Notes under the pieces: model-generated
Database searches by the model: none
Seen by the model: only the letters and a program-made list of their open reading frames with translations
What the model was told of the DNA's origin: nothing
Shown here: positions 60,564 through 64,000 of the stretch, piece after piece
How the letters are laid out: each line of letters opens with the position of its first letter
Numbering within the stretch: position 1 is the first letter of the stretch
Position numbers and translations under genes: made by a program
NCBI RefSeq assembly: GCF_001655675.1
Contig: NZ_LYRP01000022.1
Location: 1 to 64,000, forward strand
Source: Mangrovibacter phragmitis
GTDB lineage: Bacteria > Pseudomonadota > Gammaproteobacteria > Enterobacterales > Enterobacteriaceae
Direction of reading: 5' to 3'
Length of the DNA stretch: 64,000 bases

Positions 60564-61298
60564 ATGAGTGAAATGATTTACGGCATTCATGCCGTGCAGG
60601 CCTTACTGGACAGAGCACCGGAGCGCTTTCAGGAAGTGTTTATCCTGAAAGGCCGCGAAGACAAGCGTCTGTTACCTCTGATTCATTCCCTTGAATCATT
60701 GGGGATAGTTATCCAAATGGCGAACCGCCAGTGGCTGGATGATAAGTCCGAAGGCGCTGTCCATCAGGGGATCATTGCTCGTGTTAAGCCTGGCAGGCAG
60801 TACCAGGAAAATGATCTGCCTGACCTTATCGCTCAGTATGAACAACCGTTCTTACTGGTGCTGGATGGGGTAACTGATCCCCATAACCTGGGTGCCTGCC
60901 TGCGTAGTGCCGATGCCGCCGGGGTTCATGCGGTTATTGTGCCGAAAGACCGTTCTGCGCAACTTAACGCGACAGCCAAAAAAGTGGCTTGTGGCGCAGC
61001 AGAAAGTGTGCCGATGATTCGGGTCACTAACCTCGCCCGCACTCTGCGTTTACTGAAAGACGAAAACGTCTGGATTGTGGGTACGGCAGGTGAGGCGGAC
61101 CATACGCTGTATCAAAGCAAAATGACCGGCCCGATGGCGCTGGTTATGGGGGCGGAAGGCGAAGGCATGCGCCGTCTCACCCGCGAACATTGTGATGAGC
61201 TTATCAGCATTCCTATGGCGGGTACGGTTTCTTCCCTGAATGTGTCTGTAGCTACAGGTGTTTGCCTGTTTGAAGCGGTGCGCCAGCGGAGTAAATAA
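60564..61298 (+). CDS. rlmB: 23S rRNA (guanosine-2251-2'-O)-methyltransferase RlmB
   Basis: 244 residues (E. coli 243). SPOUT/TrmH family with motif 1 '[18 protein letters not shown]', motif 2 'MGAEGEGM' and motif 3 '[20 protein letters not shown]', which form the SAM-binding knot. Methylates G2251 in 23S rRNA. In E. coli yjfI to yjfC follow; here aidB comes next. Confidence 0.97.
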   Translation: MSEMIYGIHAVQALLDRAPERFQEVFILKGREDKRLLPLIHSLESLGIVIQMANRQWLDDKSEGAVHQGIIARVKPGRQYQENDLPDLIAQYEQPFLLVLDGVTDPHNLGACLRSADAAGVHAVIVPKDRSAQLNATAKKVACGAAESVPMIRVTNLARTLRLLKDENVWIVGTAGEADHTLYQSKMTGPMALVMGAEGEGMRRLTREHCDELISIPMAGTVSSLNVSVATGVCLFEAVRQRSK

Positions 61299-61394
61299 AG
61301 TAATCTGGACAGGGTGCACGCTTTGTGACGTTGTTCGATGATAAACCGCCAGCGCAGTCCATACTTTATGTAATGGCATAAAGGGAGACTAACC

Positions 61395-63029
61395 ATGCGC
61401 TGGCAAACTCATACCGTTTTTAATCAACCTGCTCCACTGATTAACAGTAATTTATTCCTCTCTGATAGTGCATTGCGCGATGCCGTTATTCGCGAGGGTG
61501 CTGGCTGGGATGGCGAATTACTCGCCAGTATCGGACAGCAGCTTGGCTCGGCGGAGTCACTGGAACTGGGGCGGCTGGCAAATGCCAACCCACCAGAACT
61601 GCTTCGTTATGACCCGCGCGGAGAACGTATTGATGAAGTGCGTTTTCATCCTTCCTGGCATTTATTGATGCAGGGCCTGTTTGCTAACCGGGTACATAAC
61701 CTTCCCTGGTTGAAAGACCCTCAGCCAGGTGCTTTTGTTGCGCGTGCCGCCCGTTTCATTCTTCATGCACAGGTTGAGGCAGGGACGTTATGCCCGGTAA
61801 CTATGACCTTTGCCGCAACACCATTATTGCAACAGGCGTTGCCTGCAGAATTTCGCAACTGGCTGCCGTCATTGCTCACTGATCGTTATGATGCCCATCA
61901 GTTACCTGCGACACAGAAAAAAGGCCTGTTGATTGGTATGGGGATGACGGAAAAACAGGGTGGTTCTGATGTGATGAGCAACACCACCCGGGCAGACCCA
62001 CAGACAGTACCTGGTTGTGGCATGCCTTACCGCCTGGTGGGGCATAAATGGTTTTTCTCTGTTCCGCAGAGTGATGCTCACCTGGTACTGGCTCAGGCGC
62101 GGGGTGGGCTGTCCTGCTTCTTTGTTCCCCGCCTGCTGCCTGATGGCGAGCGTAATGCCTTAAGCCTGGCACGCCTTAAAGATAAACTTGGCAACCGTTC
62201 TAACGCCAGCAGTGAAGCTGAACTGTTCGATGCCCATGGCTGGCTGATTGGTGAAGAAGGCGAGGGCGTTCGCCATATTTTACGCATGGGGGCGATGACG
62301 CGTTTTGACTGTGCACTGGGTAGTCATGGCCTGATGCGCAGGGCATTTGCCGTTGCGTTATACCATGCGCATCAACGCCAGGCGTTTGGTAAACATCTGG
62401 TGGATCAGCCGTTAATGCGCCAGGTTCTGGGGCGTATGGCATTACAGCTCGAAGGGCAGACAGCCTTTTTATTCCGCCTGGCGGGCGCGCTGGGGCAACG
62501 GGATGATGTCAATCAGCAATTATGGGCACGTTTGTTCACCCCGGCAGCAAAGTTCCATATCTGCAAGTCAGGCATACCTTTTGTGGCAGAAGCCATGGAG
62601 GTGCTGGGGGGTATTGGTTATTGTGAAGAAAATGAATTACCCCGTTTGTACCGGGAAATGCCGGTGAACAGTATCTGGGAAGGCTCCGGGAATATTATGT
62701 GTCTGGATGTGCTGCGTGTATTACAAAAACAGCCGGGAGTGGTGGGTTTACTGCAGGCGAATTTTGCTGAGGTGAAAGGGCAGAGCCGTCACTTTGACCG
62801 CACCTGGCGGCAATTACAGGCACACTTACGTAAACCTGACGAAGCATTCAGCCGCCAAATTACCAGCCAGTTGGTACACCTTGCCACTGGCGCTGAAATG
62901 TTGCGCCACCTGCCCCCACGTATTGCGGAAACATGGTGTCAGATGGCGCTGGACTCCCGAGGCGATCACTTAATTGATGAACCGGTACTCTCTGATATTC
63001 TGCTCAGGGCGACTGGTGGCGCAGGGTGA
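61395..63029 (+). CDS. aidB: Acyl-CoA-dehydrogenase-like adaptive response protein AidB
   Basis: 544 residues (E. coli 541). 'MTEKQGGSDVMSNTTRA' near 182-198, 'HKWFFSVPQSDAHLVLAQ', the acyl-CoA dehydrogenase 'MEVLGGIGYCEENELPRLYR', and 'MPVNSIWEGSGNIMCLDVLR'. It binds FAD and DNA and is part of the Ada response to alkylation damage; the exact role is unsettled. Its 3' end overlaps the converging chemoreceptor gene by 64 bases. Confidence 0.96.
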   Translation: MRWQTHTVFNQPAPLINSNLFLSDSALRDAVIREGAGWDGELLASIGQQLGSAESLELGRLANANPPELLRYDPRGERIDEVRFHPSWHLLMQGLFANRVHNLPWLKDPQPGAFVARAARFILHAQVEAGTLCPVTMTFAATPLLQQALPAEFRNWLPSLLTDRYDAHQLPATQKKGLLIGMGMTEKQGGSDVMSNTTRADPQTVPGCGMPYRLVGHKWFFSVPQSDAHLVLAQARGGLSCFFVPRLLPDGERNALSLARLKDKLGNRSNASSEAELFDAHGWLIGEEGEGVRHILRMGAMTRFDCALGSHGLMRRAFAVALYHAHQRQAFGKHLVDQPLMRQVLGRMALQLEGQTAFLFRLAGALGQRDDVNQQLWARLFTPAAKFHICKSGIPFVAEAMEVLGGIGYCEENELPRLYREMPVNSIWEGSGNIMCLDVLRVLQKQPGVVGLLQANFAEVKGQSRHFDRTWRQLQAHLRKPDEAFSRQITSQLVHLATGAEMLRHLPPRIAETWCQMALDSRGDHLIDEPVLSDILLRATGGAG

Positions 63030-64000
63030 TAGCTGTCTTTAACGTGAAAAAGTTTCACTAATTCGGCCAGGTGGTGGCCCTGGCTTCTCAGGCTGTGGGC
63101 CACTTTTTCCGTGCGGGCAATGTGCCGGGCATTAATGTGTGTGGACTCGCCAATTTGTGTCATCGCAATATTGACCTGGCTGATACCGGCAGACTGCTCC
63201 TGTGAGGCAGTACTGATGGTGGCAATCAGTTGGTTGATGTGCTCAATATGCCCGGTAATATCCTGCATCGACTGGCTGGTTTTTTGCGATAACACATGGC
63301 CTTCGCTCACTTTTTCCAGTGTATCTGCAATTAACTGGTCAATCTCTTTCACGGCGTTGGCACTGCGTGCTGCCAGTGCCCGGACTTCCTGGGCTACGAC
63401 GGCAAACCCTTTGCCGTGTTCGCCAGCGCGAGCTGCTTCTACCGCCGCATTCAGCGCCAGAATATTGGTTTGAAAAGCAATTGACTCAATAACATGGGTG
63501 ATATCCGCAATCCGCTGCGACGCTTCACGTATTGCATCCATAGTGGAGACTGCGTGTTTCACCGTCACCCCACCACTGTGAACAGCCAGGGTTGTCTCTT
63601 CGACTAACCCTTTTGCTGTTCCCATATTGTCGGCGTTCTGCGCCACGGTGGAGGCAAGTTGCCCCATACTGGCCGAGGTTTCCTCAACACTACTGGCCTG
63701 TTTGCTAATCTGTTCGCCAATTTCATCGCTGTCGGTCGCCAGAGTATCAGTGCTGTGGCTGATTTCTTCAGCTGTCTGGCGTACCTGCTGAACTATGGTA
63801 TTCAGCCCATCGCCAATACCATTGATTCCTTGTATTAACTGACCGATTTCATCATGGCGTTGTGTATGGATAGCCTGACGCAAATCGCCACTGGCATATA
63901 ACTGTGCCAGACCAATAACCTGTTGTAGCGGCTGGCTGACCCAGCGGCGTATCAGCCACGTAAAGCACAATGCAAAGAGTACAACCAGTATTGCACCGGC
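62966..64000 (-). CDS. Methyl-accepting chemotaxis protein, C-terminal part (continues past window)
   Basis: The last 345 or so residues. The open frame runs in from base 64000 without a start ('AGAILVVLFALCFTWLIRRW' is a membrane helix), so the sensor lies outside the window. HAMP follows, then the signalling domain with tip '[20 protein letters not shown]'. The C-terminus ends '...SESTGSSIK' with no W-x-x-F CheR/CheB tether, unlike the chemoreceptor at 26897. The final 21 codons lie antisense to the end of aidB. Confidence 0.95.
   Translation of the reverse strand, partial: AGAILVVLFALCFTWLIRRWVSQPLQQVIGLAQLYASGDLRQAIHTQRHDEIGQLIQGINGIGDGLNTIVQQVRQTAEEISHSTDTLATDSDEIGEQISKQASSVEETSASMGQLASTVAQNADNMGTAKGLVEETTLAVHSGGVTVKHAVSTMDAIREASQRIADITHVIESIAFQTNILALNAAVEAARAGEHGKGFAVVAQEVRALAARSANAVKEIDQLIADTLEKVSEGHVLSQKTSQSMQDITGHIEHINQLIATISTASQEQSAGISQVNIAMTQIGESTHINARHIARTEKVAHSLRSQGHHLAELVKLFHVKDSYHPAPPVALSRISESTGSSIK

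Overview
The right-hand three quarters of this window (about 17.1-64 kb) is the conserved enterobacterial chromosome segment known from E. coli as yjdC-dsbD-cutA-dcuA-aspA-fxsA-groES-groEL-yjeI-epmB-efp-ecnAB-sugE-blc-frdDCBA-epmA-mscM-psd-rsgA-orn-glyVXY-queG-nnr-tsaE-amiB-mutL-miaA-hfq-hflXKC-yjeT-purA-nsrR-rnr-rlmB-aidB. Protein lengths and motifs match the E. coli proteins closely, so the organism is a member of Enterobacteriaceae. I cannot name the genus. It differs from E. coli in lacking yjeH between fxsA and groES, ampC between blc and frdD, and the yjfI-yjfC genes between rlmB and aidB. It carries a chemoreceptor gene between yjeI and epmB, a LuxR-type regulator between ecnB and sugE, and a second chemoreceptor after aidB.

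The left part (1-17.1 kb) is accessory DNA inserted beside a tRNA-Phe gene in the pheU position. It opens with the 3' end of a type VI secretion tssM gene. It then carries a tight run of genes at 1657-7892: a thermostable-hemolysin-family (GNAT-like) protein, an AMP-binding acyl/aryl ligase, an Fe(II)/2-oxoglutarate TauD-like oxygenase, an AurF-like diiron N-oxygenase, an MFS exporter and an AraC regulator. Three of the junctions are four-base ATGA overlaps. This looks like a compact small-molecule biosynthesis and export operon that I cannot match to a known product, and it is the best candidate for an undescribed system here. A DUF2269-like membrane gene follows.

Downstream (8.7-9.7 kb) lies a stretch of decayed genes: a Tlde1/DUF2778-like type VI effector with an internal deletion, a start-less two-helix membrane protein, the N-terminus of an Hcp tube protein, and a frameshifted phage SSB-like protein with an acidic tail. 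Next come an intact DUF4160/DUF2442 toxin-antitoxin-like pair, a small oxidoreductase/hydrolase operon (SDR, epoxide-hydrolase-like, internally deleted aldo/keto reductase) with a divergent AraC regulator, an integrase relic, an AraC / LysE-type exporter / unknown gene trio, and a second integrase relic. A 20-bp direct repeat of the tRNA-Phe 3' end then sits inside a striking multi-hairpin, tRNA-like element.

The core region holds several functional groups: respiration and C4-dicarboxylate metabolism (dcuA, aspA, frdABCD), protein folding (groES-groEL, dsbD), EF-P and its lysylation enzymes (efp, epmA, epmB), envelope and membrane genes (mscM, psd, amiB, ecnA, ecnB, blc), RNA and translation genes (orn, rnr, rsgA, tsaE, miaA, queG, rlmB, hfq, tRNA-Phe, three tRNA-Gly) and repair genes (mutL, aidB). 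Regulatory sequence visible by eye includes a sigma-32 promoter inside a 29-bp palindrome at groE, a guanidine-II riboswitch before sugE, a sigma-28 promoter before the first chemoreceptor, a CRP-like site between aspA and fxsA, and many hairpin terminators. Gene calls rest on reading the translations and on recognising families. No database search was run.
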